This document shows positions 1 to 9,448 of a stretch of DNA of 40,059 bases, one piece after another. Within the stretch, counting starts at the first letter, position 1. Each line of letters begins with the position of its first letter. The stretch spans positions 7,859-47,917 of the forward strand of contig CYKH01001006.1 of the NCBI GenBank assembly GCA_001460835.1, written 5' to 3'. This DNA comes from Bodo saltans (lineage: Eukaryota > Euglenozoa > Kinetoplastea > Eubodonida > Bodonidae). The notes below the pieces were generated by a model. The model ran no database searches and was not told where the DNA came from. It worked only from the letters and a program-made list of their open reading frames with translations. The translations under genes and the position numbers were made by a program.

Positions 1-1
1 C

Positions 2-3000
2 AGCGTTGTTGACAACAGCGTCGTCATATCAACGTTTTTCATGCTGTCTGGCTTCACGTTGTACCCCAGCCCCATGCAACCAGTTGCTCACGGACTATGT
101 GCCATCACGTTCCCAGATGCAACATTTGCTTTCGGTAGTGAATCTTCCTGGTACGCAACTGTATCCATCAGCATTACTGGCAATTCAGTCGAGCACGGTC
201 GGCGGGATAATCTGCTGGACCCCACTGCAGCCAACATAGACGACATGCTCATATCTCCTCCATCTGCCTCTGGCACAGTGACGATTGAAGTCGTCTCGAA
301 CATCATTTCGTTCTCTAATTTCGGCGATCCAAGTGGGGTCGCGGTCGGACGACTTTTCCCTGTAGGACCTGCCACCGACGCTAATCCGCGCAGCGTGGCG
401 ATCGTGAAGCCAATTTTCCGAACTGCGGAATGGGACACCGCAACCTTCCTCGTTGCTGTCGTCAACAACACCTTTAACATCACAACTGTGTCGATTCCGG
501 CAAGCGCCGCATTTGTGACTTGTACCACTGGAGCCAAGTTTTGCCAACTCCCCACCGTCGCCACAATCGCAATTCAATCCAATCGCATTCACGTGACCAT
601 TGTGCATGATGAGGCTCGCGTCAACACGTCCATAAAACCTACGTGGCAGGCATTGTCAAGCAGTACAACACTGATCGGCTGGGTTGGAAACGGCCCCCCC
701 AGCCACATTTCAAAGAATGTGACGCTGCTCATTACTGGTAACGAGATAGATTGGACGGTGAATGAAGTCTTTGGGTCCACATCGCTGATTGCAATCGGCC
801 CTGGGCGGACTCAGAAAGTGCTGCTAGCAGGAGCCTCGGTCATCGTTGTGAACGGGAATAATATCACTATCTCTTGCTTTGCTGGCACTCCTGGAATTGC
901 TGCTGTGTTCTTTTCATTTCCGCTGGTGTACTACGGTCCAAAGGAGGAGGGCTTATCTCTTGTAAGTTACTCAGCGTCTATGAACGCATTCGAGTGGTCA
1001 GCTCCAAGTATCCCGATGCCTACAGACCGACTGCAAACCTCGCTCACAGTCCTCCTTGTGCAAGCGAATCGAATTCATTTTCTGTGCACGTACGACGCAA
1101 AGTTAGCAGTGGCAATCTTACCGTCTGTCCCAAAATGGAGCCCCACCCCATTGGCAGGCATCTCGCTTGGTAGCATCGCCGCAAATGCACGAATGAATGC
1201 GTCGTGGTATGCTCCTGTTGTGGACATCATAGAGAACACAGTGGAGTGGACTCTGCCTTTGTCAACAGACGAAGACGACGCAGCATGGCAAATATATGGG
1301 AAAACAGACATTGCCGGGATCTTGTTCAACCAAACAGTGATCAACACAGAAATTCATATCCACGCCAACACGTTACGTGTCATCGATGGCGTGGTCAACA
1401 CGATAAGCAAGGGGATGATCGGAGTACTAGAGGCACAGGTGACGGCACCATGGGGTCCACCAAGCCCAGCAATGTTCGGCATCTGGTACAACTCCGTAAC
1501 TGTGGCAAAGGGACAACAAATGAGTGGCGGCGGTACACCACGTCCCCCAACGTCAACACAAGACTCGTTGGAGCACTTTGGTGACCCACAAGCCAGTGCC
1601 ATTGTATTCACATCGTTGATCACCTCTCCGGGTACTCAGGCCAACGTCACCATCGAACACAACAACATCCTGTGGGGGCTCAAGCCGCGTCGTGTGGTGT
1701 CTCTCTCGACGCTCACTCCGTACACCCTACCAAAAGACTGCAGTATTCTCTCCGCACGCCTCCGCTCGTTTCCCGAGCAGGCGCAGGTGGAAAACGTTGT
1801 GTTTTCACAGCGGAGCCTTTCAGTCCTCCAACCATCGTCCAAGATGGATCATGTCGTGAACGCTGCCGATCAGGACAAGATGCGCTTTATGCCCTATGGT
1901 CGACGTATGAATGGCTCGTTTATTCCACTGGATCAAATTCCTGAAGCAACATCCTTGTACATGATTGCGTTTAATGTCGATGGAGCTCTAATGGCCTCTC
2001 CAGTCAACATCACTGCTGACCTCGTCGTGCGCTGCAGCGTCGACGCGGTGCCATCAAAAACTCCTTACATCAAAGGTATTGCAGTTGGCCCAGCATCCAA
2101 CCTTGATATTCCTATCATCAACACGACTCATATTGTCATTGCGCAGAACACGATAGACATTGCCGCTGTGTTTGTTGCCGATATCAACACCTTGCTCCAG
2201 ACTCCCACGGTTCACGGAGTCGTCATCAACACAGGCAGCGCGGTACTTCCAATAACTTTACTGGACACATTTGCTCTTGCGCTGGATGGAAATCACATCA
2301 GTCTCTCATCGTCCTTCGCATCAACGATTGGCATTTTACTGCAACGCCTTTCCTACCACCACCTGAGCCCCGCTGTCACCTCCAGCTCTTTCTCTTGCGA
2401 GAGTGGGACGAGGTTGGTGGCGTGGAATGATGCGCGATGGATCTACGTGCTGTCTTCCAAGACGAACGCCATCACCCCTGCGGTTGGACTCAATGTCCTG
2501 CCGCTTGGCGTCAATCTTTCGATATCTCACTCAACGATATCTGTGATGGGATGCTTCGGAGGCGCCACGATTGGTGTGCAACAAGAAATTCAGGGCACAG
2601 GGACGCGCATGATCCTCTCCTACGTCACCATCGATGCTGTTTGCTGGGGGAGCCACTGCCTGGGGGTGAATTTTCTGACCCTCAGTTATCCTGACGTCTT
2701 CCAAGCGTCTGCAACGCCTCCTGACGCAGTCTTTAGCCTCCAGCGATCATCCATAATAGTCGTCGCGTCGCTGCTCGTCAGCACCACCGCTGCATACGGT
2801 GTTCGTATTGACGACGACAATGTTGGCAATGTTGTGGTGAGTAGCCAGAACAGTGATATCAGCGTGCTTATCAACACCGCCGCTAGCCGTGCTGCTGCTG
2901 CTCGTATGGAGGAGCTGTCCATGGCCTTCGCGCTCTTTGTGAGCAACGTTCTCAGCTCGGCAGGACCACTGCTTACGTTGTCCCCAAACGTAACCTTAGA

Positions 3001-6000
3001 AATAAATTTGAAAGCCGTTGATATCGCACCGATGGACCTTACTGCCGCATCTGACCTCACACCTGCCCGCGTTGGTAGCAATCTCATTGTCACCTGCCTC
3101 AACATCGACAACGTCGTCTCGACATCCACCGATCGTGATGAGTGGCTGCTGAATGATGTGCACGTCTACATTGTCAACAACATCGCTGGTTTCGATGACA
3201 CCACCGCAGCAGGAGTCGTGATCTCGCAAGTGGATGCGCAAATGACAAAACTGACCTTCACCGCGTTAGACTTGACGATTTTTGGGTCGGAACCGGATGG
3301 TATAGGAAGCGATCTTGTCATTCCCTCCAAGCTCAACTCCAACGTGATGGGCGTCAAGCTGACCAGTCTGACCCTTGCCGACGGCATCAAGCACTTAGAG
3401 ATTAGTCAATCGCATCTCTCACTACGGTTCTTTTTATCCCCGAATCCTTGCGCTATTTACATCGAGCATGTCGCCTCGTCAGTGCCGGGTGAAATTGAGA
3501 TCAGCAACATGACGATCATCATGAACAAAATGACATCGGGAGCAACAGCAATCTCCATGAGCGCCGTCGACGCCCACACCATCAAGTTCCAAGATCTGTC
3601 GTGTCGCGTGAGAGTGAACACACCTGCATGGGGTGCTCAGGTAGCGTGGGGAGTGATGATAGCAAAGAGTGCCGCGGAACTAATCCTCGTCAAGCGGCCT
3701 AACTGGGGCGTCACTGTCGACGACGCGTTCGGCAACAATGCCACCTCAGCATTTGTGCTTCAAAACGCAGCCATCACCGACTCAGTGAACCTCGCAGGTG
3801 TAGGCACACTCAGCGCACGGGGAGAGCATGCAGTGGGCATACAAGTCATTGGCGGCAGCGTTGTGACTCTAAACGTCGACTCCGTTGACATCCTCATCAA
3901 TCTACAGGATATGGCGATGGACGCTGTACTGGTGAATGCTCAGGCGTTTAGCAGCACTGGCGTGGCGGGTATTGTCATGTGGGAAGTGCTGAACTTTTCT
4001 CATATCCGCATCCACAACTCTATCATCAACATCAGCTGTGTGGAGGTGCGGTTCTGCAACGCTGTATTACTGTACAATCCTCCTGTATCTGGCAGCAGTT
4101 GGCCGACAATGTCCACTCTCGAGCTCACCTCCAGCCATCTTCAAACACTATCTCGTCTCTCCGTACCGCCAAGTAATGACACTATGAACGACAACAGCTC
4201 CGACCCCTCAGTGGTGCAAGCTGCGGGGACAGGGCGGGGTAGCACAGGACCATCCCCCTCTCTGCATGGGGCTATTGTGGTGAGCAGCTTCATGAGCGGC
4301 ACTACCTCTCCAGTGGTTGCTGTAGTCGTCGATGGAGGATCGTTATCGTCCGATCGTGGTAGTGGTGTGGAAATCATAAACAGCACTGCAACGGTGCGCC
4401 TGAACCAAGAAGCTGGAGTCCCACAACTTGTGGTACAGCGTTGTGGCATTCAATTTGTGAGCAGCCCTCACTCTTTAGTCGCCGTAGAAGGCGCTTTGTT
4501 ATCTGCGTCAACGAATACAGCCTTCTCCATTTCCGCAACACCGATGCGACTAGTGAGCATCCACCTCGGGTCCTCTCTGTCGTTTCCTCATCTAGCTGGT
4601 GTTCATGCATCATTCACAGAAGATTTCACCAAGCACCGCACGTTTGCGTTGATCAGCATTGACGAGACCAGTGTCGTGGAAATCCGATCCAACACTCAAC
4701 TGCCCCCTCTCCCCGGCCCCCACCTCTCCATTACAAACTCTTCCGTTACCTACATTGCGAATAGCTCTTTGTATCTGCACAGTATTGTGTCCGTCGCCAC
4801 CCGACCGTCGCTCATGACCACTGTTCCAGATGGCTTTAACTTGTTCATTGCCAATTATTCTATCGATGAAGTGGCGGGGGTGGTGGCAGGTGTACCTGAT
4901 GGTGCTGTCATCTTTGCACCCTACGCAGATTCTCCATTCATGAACATCGAAGTGAACTGCATCCTGTTCGGAGGATCGCCCATACGAGTGGGGTATGGAG
5001 TTAATGTGTCCAATAATTTCAGTTTAATGGGAAGCAATGTTCACTGTCCCACTCCCTCAACAACAGTTCCGCCACCACCACCACCACCTACAACAACAAC
5101 ATTTCCCTCGACAGAGCTTCTCTCAACAACGACTCAACCCATAACCACCGACTTGCCGCTTCGCACATCACAGGCTCCCGAAACAGGCACTAGCACTCCT
5201 ATTCCCGATCCGCCATCCCCTACAAATGATACTAGTCTGTGCGACCACCTCATGACCCTTAACGTGACAGAAATCGTTGCGTTTGTTGGTACCAACGCAG
5301 GCAACGCATCGCGTGTCCTAGATGCAGAGGACGTTCTTGCTCATCAGCTGAGGCTTACTATCCGGGTCGCACTTCATGCAATGCTCACAACCCCAATCCC
5401 AGTGAGTGCATACTTGCGGAACCAGGATGCATGGAGTGTCACTCCCAACGAATTCACTCTCGCAAACTTCGTTGCCATCTCTAGCGCACTGTACCTGTTT
5501 GATCTCATCGGCGCCGAGAACTCTACTACATCCCTCGTCGCAGCAGGCGATGTGTCGATTGACGTGCGCCTCCTTCTGCCCAACACCATCACCTGCAATG
5601 TGACGACGCCTACAAGCACCACCGCTACACCGTCACCCATCGCCACAGCATCACCACCAACAAATGACGAGCAGCAATTTAGATCTATTGGAAGCGTCAT
5701 GATCGTTCACCGCACCACGCCTGCGCCGACTGCAGTGCCAGCCCCAACCAGCGTCGTCACCCCGCAGGTCACCGATGGCGTGGGGACCGCAACGGGCAGC
5801 GTCGTGGCGGTGGCCAGCGTTGTGGGAGGCGCCGGCGTCACCTCAGGGCCCACCGCCACGCGCTTCAAGGCGATGCTGTCCCTCAGCAGCTGCGAGTTCA
5901 GCCACAACACGTCGCTGGACTTCCTCACGAGCCCCACCGCGATGGCCTTCGGGTCGGAGGAGGGGCAGTACTACCGGGGTGGCGTGGTCGGGTCGCTGCT

Positions 6001-7480
6001 GGTGTTCGCTGCGTGTGGCGTCGCGACGGTGGGCGGGGGCCTCCTGTTCGTGTGGCACCAGCACCACCACCACACGCCATCAGCAAACGCAAAGACGCCA
6101 CCGTCGGTCTGGACGTCTGGGCTGCTCCTCGTGCACTTTCCGAGCGTCCTCTTCGTGCCGTTCGGCATCCTTGCGGAGGGCCTGATGGTGACCTCCACCG
6201 CGACCATCGTGCACTCGTACGACGACGGGGACATCGCCATCGGAGTGGTCGGGTACGCTGTGGTCGTTGGGATGCTAATGTACGGTTGGCGCATCATTCA
6301 CGCGTTTCCGTGTGTCTTGGAGCCTCGCTCACACAAGCAAGATGGGAACATGGAGAGCAGTGAGCACGATATCCTCGATGACCGCGCCGCGACCTCGAGC
6401 ACAAACATTAGCGTTGCTCGGGCACACATCGACCGCATCTTTCACGCCAAGGAGCGCTGGGTTGTGCGCCACGACCGCGTCGCGCACCAGCCGCAATACA
6501 AGCAGCAGCACCTGCACCTGTTCAACGACTACCGCCACCCCCACTACCCCATCCTGGAGACCACCATCACCGCCGCGTTTGGCATCTTCGAAGGGCTTCG
6601 CATTGACGAGAGCGCGGCGTGCTACACGTCCGTTGTGGCGGTGCTCCTGATGAGCGCGTTCCTGATGGCGTACTCCCTGTGGATGCGGCCTGCGCTGATC
6701 TTGGCGGAGGCCATCTCCATGTACACTCTGAACGCGGTGGGCGTGCTGGCCGCTTCACTGCTGCTGGTAGGCACGTTTTCCGGTAGCAGCGACGTCCTCA
6801 GTGCGAGCGACATCCTCAGCGCGGTTGGCATGCTGCTGACCGCGTTGAAGGTGCTGAGCTCGCTGTTGGCGCTGCTGCTGTGGCTGTGGACTTCTGGGCG
6901 ATGCGATCTGTCTGCCTTCATGACTGGACGGATACAGCGAATTGAACGAAGTGCATTGACCTCAAGTGAAGAGGATCGTACGTCGTTCGATGAAGAGGAA
7001 CCTCATCACCGTGCAGGAAACTTCCTGATGCGTGAAGATATGGAGGGGACTGACGATGATGATGATGATGTTTTGGAGCTGTCACTTCAACGAGGCAATG
7101 ACACCGTCATAGCTACTGCCCACCCTCGACGCCGCACCGTCACCACTCACGAAGGATTATTATCGTCCTCTGGTGAACATGAACATCAGAAGGTCCCCCA
7201 TGATGAGGGTGGTGGTGACAACGCTCACATTGTTGCCTTGTCCACCACTACTACAATCCAGAAACACGATCCTCCAGGTAGAAGTGGGCTCCCTACATCC
7301 CCGAACTTCAAAGCACAACCGATGCCCCATGACCTCAAGCAATTCGCTGAACATACGTTTGACTTGCTGAAGAGGCGTCAGGAAGACAACGATAAAGGCG
7401 TCGAGGCAGGGGACCGCCCACTGAGTCGTATTCGCATCACGCAGACGACAACAACCACCATTGAAATGGAAGACCTTTAA
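2..7480 (+). CDS. DGF-1-like giant surface membrane protein, 5' end outside the window
   Basis: The frame is open to the first bases of the window, and the residues before the first ATG (position 41) still align with the paralogue at 14558 (VDNSVVISTF against NNIANISTSF). The gene is therefore cut by the window edge and lacks roughly 400 N-terminal residues. The ectodomain (to about nt 5040) is a long run of short beta-strand-like units rich in Asn, Ser, Thr, Val and Ile with many N-glycosylation sequons, as expected of a parallel beta-helix. A Pro/Ser/Thr stalk (about 5040-5240) and a small conserved domain (5240-5620) follow. Then come about six hydrophobic segments (near 5980-6055, 6117-6185, 6235-6295, 6616-6690, 6696-6780 and 6810-6895) and an acidic cytoplasmic tail ending in a Thr run and IEMEDL. 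The layout resembles trypanosome DGF-1 surface proteins; that assignment is inference. Binding or adhesion is likely but unproven. Confidence 0.75.
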   Translation, partial: SVVDNSVVISTFFMLSGFTLYPSPMQPVAHGLCAITFPDATFAFGSESSWYATVSISITGNSVEHGRRDNLLDPTAANIDDMLISPPSASGTVTIEVVSNIISFSNFGDPSGVAVGRLFPVGPATDANPRSVAIVKPIFRTAEWDTATFLVAVVNNTFNITTVSIPASAAFVTCTTGAKFCQLPTVATIAIQSNRIHVTIVHDEARVNTSIKPTWQALSSSTTLIGWVGNGPPSHISKNVTLLITGNEIDWTVNEVFGSTSLIAIGPGRTQKVLLAGASVIVVNGNNITISCFAGTPGIAAVFFSFPLVYYGPKEEGLSLVSYSASMNAFEWSAPSIPMPTDRLQTSLTVLLVQANRIHFLCTYDAKLAVAILPSVPKWSPTPLAGISLGSIAANARMNASWYAPVVDIIENTVEWTLPLSTDEDDAAWQIYGKTDIAGILFNQTVINTEIHIHANTLRVIDGVVNTISKGMIGVLEAQVTAPWGPPSPAMFGIWYNSVTVAKGQQMSGGGTPRPPTSTQDSLEHFGDPQASAIVFTSLITSPGTQANVTIEHNNILWGLKPRRVVSLSTLTPYTLPKDCSILSARLRSFPEQAQVENVVFSQRSLSVLQPSSKMDHVVNAADQDKMRFMPYGRRMNGSFIPLDQIPEATSLYMIAFNVDGALMASPVNITADLVVRCSVDAVPSKTPYIKGIAVGPASNLDIPIINTTHIVIAQNTIDIAAVFVADINTLLQTPTVHGVVINTGSAVLPITLLDTFALALDGNHISLSSSFASTIGILLQRLSYHHLSPAVTSSSFSCESGTRLVAWNDARWIYVLSSKTNAITPAVGLNVLPLGVNLSISHSTISVMGCFGGATIGVQQEIQGTGTRMILSYVTIDAVCWGSHCLGVNFLTLSYPDVFQASATPPDAVFSLQRSSIIVVASLLVSTTAAYGVRIDDDNVGNVVVSSQNSDISVLINTAASRAAAARMEELSMAFALFVSNVLSSAGPLLTLSPNVTLEINLKAVDIAPMDLTAASDLTPARVGSNLIVTCLNIDNVVSTSTDRDEWLLNDVHVYIVNNIAGFDDTTAAGVVISQVDAQMTKLTFTALDLTIFGSEPDGIGSDLVIPSKLNSNVMGVKLTSLTLADGIKHLEISQSHLSLRFFLSPNPCAIYIEHVASSVPGEIEISNMTIIMNKMTSGATAISMSAVDAHTIKFQDLSCRVRVNTPAWGAQVAWGVMIAKSAAELILVKRPNWGVTVDDAFGNNATSAFVLQNAAITDSVNLAGVGTLSARGEHAVGIQVIGGSVVTLNVDSVDILINLQDMAMDAVLVNAQAFSSTGVAGIVMWEVLNFSHIRIHNSIINISCVEVRFCNAVLLYNPPVSGSSWPTMSTLELTSSHLQTLSRLSVPPSNDTMNDNSSDPSVVQAAGTGRGSTGPSPSLHGAIVVSSFMSGTTSPVVAVVVDGGSLSSDRGSGVEIINSTATVRLNQEAGVPQLVVQRCGIQFVSSPHSLVAVEGALLSASTNTAFSISATPMRLVSIHLGSSLSFPHLAGVHASFTEDFTKHRTFALISIDETSVVEIRSNTQLPPLPGPHLSITNSSVTYIANSSLYLHSIVSVATRPSLMTTVPDGFNLFIANYSIDEVAGVVAGVPDGAVIFAPYADSPFMNIEVNCILFGGSPIRVGYGVNVSNNFSLMGSNVHCPTPSTTVPPPPPPPTTTTFPSTELLSTTTQPITTDLPLRTSQAPETGTSTPIPDPPSPTNDTSLCDHLMTLNVTEIVAFVGTNAGNASRVLDAEDVLAHQLRLTIRVALHAMLTTPIPVSAYLRNQDAWSVTPNEFTLANFVAISSALYLFDLIGAENSTTSLVAAGDVSIDVRLLLPNTITCNVTTPTSTTATPSPIATASPPTNDEQQFRSIGSVMIVHRTTPAPTAVPAPTSVVTPQVTDGVGTATGSVVAVASVVGGAGVTSGPTATRFKAMLSLSSCEFSHNTSLDFLTSPTAMAFGSEEGQYYRGGVVGSLLVFAACGVATVGGGLLFVWHQHHHHTPSANAKTPPSVWTSGLLLVHFPSVLFVPFGILAEGLMVTSTATIVHSYDDGDIAIGVVGYAVVVGMLMYGWRIIHAFPCVLEPRSHKQDGNMESSEHDILDDRAATSSTNISVARAHIDRIFHAKERWVVRHDRVAHQPQYKQQHLHLFNDYRHPHYPILETTITAAFGIFEGLRIDESAACYTSVVAVLLMSAFLMAYSLWMRPALILAEAISMYTLNAVGVLAASLLLVGTFSGSSDVLSASDILSAVGMLLTALKVLSSLLALLLWLWTSGRCDLSAFMTGRIQRIERSALTSSEEDRTSFDEEEPHHRAGNFLMREDMEGTDDDDDDVLELSLQRGNDTVIATAHPRRRTVTTHEGLLSSSGEHEHQKVPHDEGGGDNAHIVALSTTTTIQKHDPPGRSGLPTSPNFKAQPMPHDLKQFAEHTFDLLKRRQEDNDKGVEAGDRPLSRIRITQTTTTTIEMEDL
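5715..6905 (+). other. GC-rich membrane cassette of the DGF-1-like family
   Basis: From 5715 the coding sequence becomes visibly richer in G and C than the ectodomain. Its first 86 bases match 21435-21520 in the second family member with only three differences. The ectodomains just upstream are clearly divergent at protein level. The segment encodes the multi-pass membrane domain. The abrupt rise in identity suggests gene conversion or recent recombination of this cassette between family members, and it explains why the assembly breaks at the same point in the second copy. Confidence 0.55.
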
Positions 7481-8445
7481 ACACATCTCTGTGTGGCACA
7501 AACAACGAACACACGAAGAATTGAAGAATTCTGAGTTTGGTGAGATGGGAGTATTTATTCAGCAACTGTGGTGCGTATGTGAGCAACGGCGTCAACGCTC
7601 CCTGTGTGCCTGATTCACTTCAGTGCGCTTTCGTGACACATAAACGAGTTTCAAGAGAAAAATCTCAAAATTGAACTTTCTAAGCGTGAGCTTACAAAAT
7701 GAGAGAAGAAAGGCAAAGCATCCATCAAAAATTACTGAGCGTTTACAGGAACAGAAAAAAAAAGTATGCACCCCCACCATTGAATTACCACTCCATTAAA
7801 ACCACACCGCATCCCATTCACTCCTCTCTTCCTGTCACTTTCTTGATGCGTGTCATTTTTCCTGATATTTTTGATGAAGCTTCAAGAAAATATCTCAGTT
7901 TCCCGCGTTGCACTTTGCTGTCGGTTTCTCGTTCATAATTCGATTGTGGCCTGGCCTGGTCTTCAATTCTGTTCATTCGAATTTCTAGTCTCACTTGCAA
8001 GGAACGAAAAGACTCACACAGAAAAGGTAATGCTTATATTGTTCGCCTGTGGGCATAAGCCTCACTCTTTTCATTGCCAATATCCCCATGGCCTATCGAT
8101 TCCATTTACCTCCTTCCGTCCCATTCTGATGTTGAGGTGTTGACGACTTCGCACCTGGTGTCGGTGTTCTCTTCTTCAAGCCTCTTCGAGGCATTTTTCG
8201 TAGAATTTTCGGCGAGACCTTCCCGCCTGTGACATGTTGATCGAGGGTTGGACCTAAATGTTCCGAGTTTTTGATTCTACGTCGCGTCCTATTCGCGCTG
8301 ATCACCCACATGTGGAACCCATCCTGAAGGAAGGCTGCCACAAAAGGTACTCCTCATTCCTTAAATGATTCCTCTTTTCATACATTCCTCATCCGTGAAG
8401 GTCGTCACAAAAAGGTTGTCGCCTAGCTTTCCAATGTTTCCAGGA

Positions 8446-8830
8446 CTAGATCGCAATTCTCAAAAGTGTTTTTTTCTGTGTGTGTGCGTCGGAATCACTT
8501 TTTTTTTGTTTGTTTGTTTGATGCTTACAACATCCCGCAGTGGCAACGCGGGATTTTTCAACTGACAACTGATTGTGTTGAAAGTACCGATCGTCTACAA
8601 AAGTAAAGACCCGCGACGGAAGGTCCTCCAACTGTTGCGAATATGTTTCTGCTAGGGCCGCCATAACTAAGGTGATGTTATTTGTCGGCCAATGAGAGAA
8701 CGACTTCCTGTGCATCGTTGGTGATATTTTTCGGTTCGTTCATTCATCATCCTCAAGTGGTTGATCAGGAACGTGCCCTGACTGCCAGAGGCTTCACCTG
8801 GACAAGTCATTGGTGGGAATAAATTGGCAC
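8446..8830 (-). mobile_element. Possible reverse-transcriptase remnant
   Basis: On the minus strand, 8715-8446 reads as a protein-like stretch containing MAALAETYSQQLEDLPSR followed directly by VFTFVDDRYF. The VDD within a hydrophobic FxFVDDR context resembles the catalytic Y/F-x-D-D box of retroelement reverse transcriptases, and the preceding hydrophobic helix is in the expected place. Upstream of it (8830-8716) the frame stays open without a clear match. Only a fragment is left, with no thumb domain, endonuclease or RNase H that I can recognise. It runs opposite to all surrounding genes, as a decayed insertion might. The assignment is tentative. Confidence 0.25.
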
Positions 8831-8847
8831 CTAATCCGAATTGGCTT

Positions 8848-9300
8848 TTATTTCATCCACTTGCGCGGGTAGCATTGCACGTCACTCCTTCTATCTTCAT
8901 CCACTTCTTCATCGTCGACGATGCGGCTGAAAGCTAGCAAGCGCACATTGTGCAAGGGCACGTCGGCGGCGGCGAGAAGAGAGGCGCAGTCCTTTTCGAC
9001 CTTGGCCCAGCCACGGTGACCACACGACCAGCGGAAGAGCACGTCCAGGAGATCCGACAGACCAGGGGTGCCCGGCACCGAAGTTTGCTCTCGCCGAAAC
9101 GTTGTGACGCAAATGTGTGGTTGAATGGGGTGGACGGGCAATGGGGAGCAACAGGCGAGAACCTTTTTGATTCGGGTCAGAGTTAGTGGAATCCACGCCG
9201 GTGGAAAGTCAAATTGGAATGCATTATTGTGTCGCAAGTGACGCGCGTCGTACGACGTCGCGTTTGACGTGTCACTTGTTGGGGTGTACAACAGTCCCAC
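8848..9300 (-). pseudogene. Minus-strand open stretch of unknown origin
   Basis: A 150-codon open frame with ordinary amino-acid composition, for example LSDLLDVLFRWSCGHRGW and DVPLHNVRLLAFSRIVDD. It ends in an acidic then basic tail. It sits upstream, in minus-strand order, of the possible reverse-transcriptase fragment and could belong to the same element. I do not recognise a domain. It is flanked by non-coding sequence and is not the shadow of a + strand gene, which is the main reason to list it. Confidence 0.2.
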
Positions 9301-9422
9301 CCAGTATAATCACTGATTGAATAAAGTGATCCCTACGTACGACCAACTTTCTTTGCGCTGTACTTTCTGGTTTAACAACTCTGCCATATTCTCCCTGAAA
9401 TCTCACGTTCCATCTTGTCCGT

Positions 9423-9448
9423 GTTTTTTTTTTTTAATGTCACAATAG
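9423..9448 (+). promoter_or_regulatory. Polypyrimidine tract and AG trans-splice acceptor abutting the start codon
   Basis: A 13-base T run is followed 13 bases later by an AG at 9447-9448, and the ATG of the LRR gene begins at 9449. This has the form of a kinetoplastid spliced-leader acceptor. If this AG is used, the mRNA would have no 5' UTR beyond the leader. Confidence 0.45.

Larger units (their letters stand above)
7481..9448. other. Gene-poor intergenic region
   Basis: About 2 kb separates the first surface gene from the LRR gene. The first few hundred bases are probably 3' UTR. I see no convincing + strand gene. The T-runs near 8466-8520 and the T13 tract at 9424-9435 look like mRNA-processing signals. 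The only protein-like readings are on the minus strand between about 8090 and 9300 and are listed separately. I saw no tRNA with matching A and B boxes. Confidence 0.5.

Noticed and set aside
185-607. Minus-strand open frame inside the first surface gene
   Set aside because: It lies wholly within a well-supported + strand gene and has no recognisable features; it is a shadow frame.
7055-7071. GAT trinucleotide run
   Set aside because: It encodes an acidic DDDDD run in the cytoplasmic tail and is ordinary low-complexity coding sequence.
7960-8000. TTCGAA motif resembling a tRNA B box
   Set aside because: No matching A box or cloverleaf can be drawn around it.
8503-8522. TTTG tetranucleotide run
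   Set aside because: A short microsatellite-like tract in an intergenic T-rich region with no other structure.
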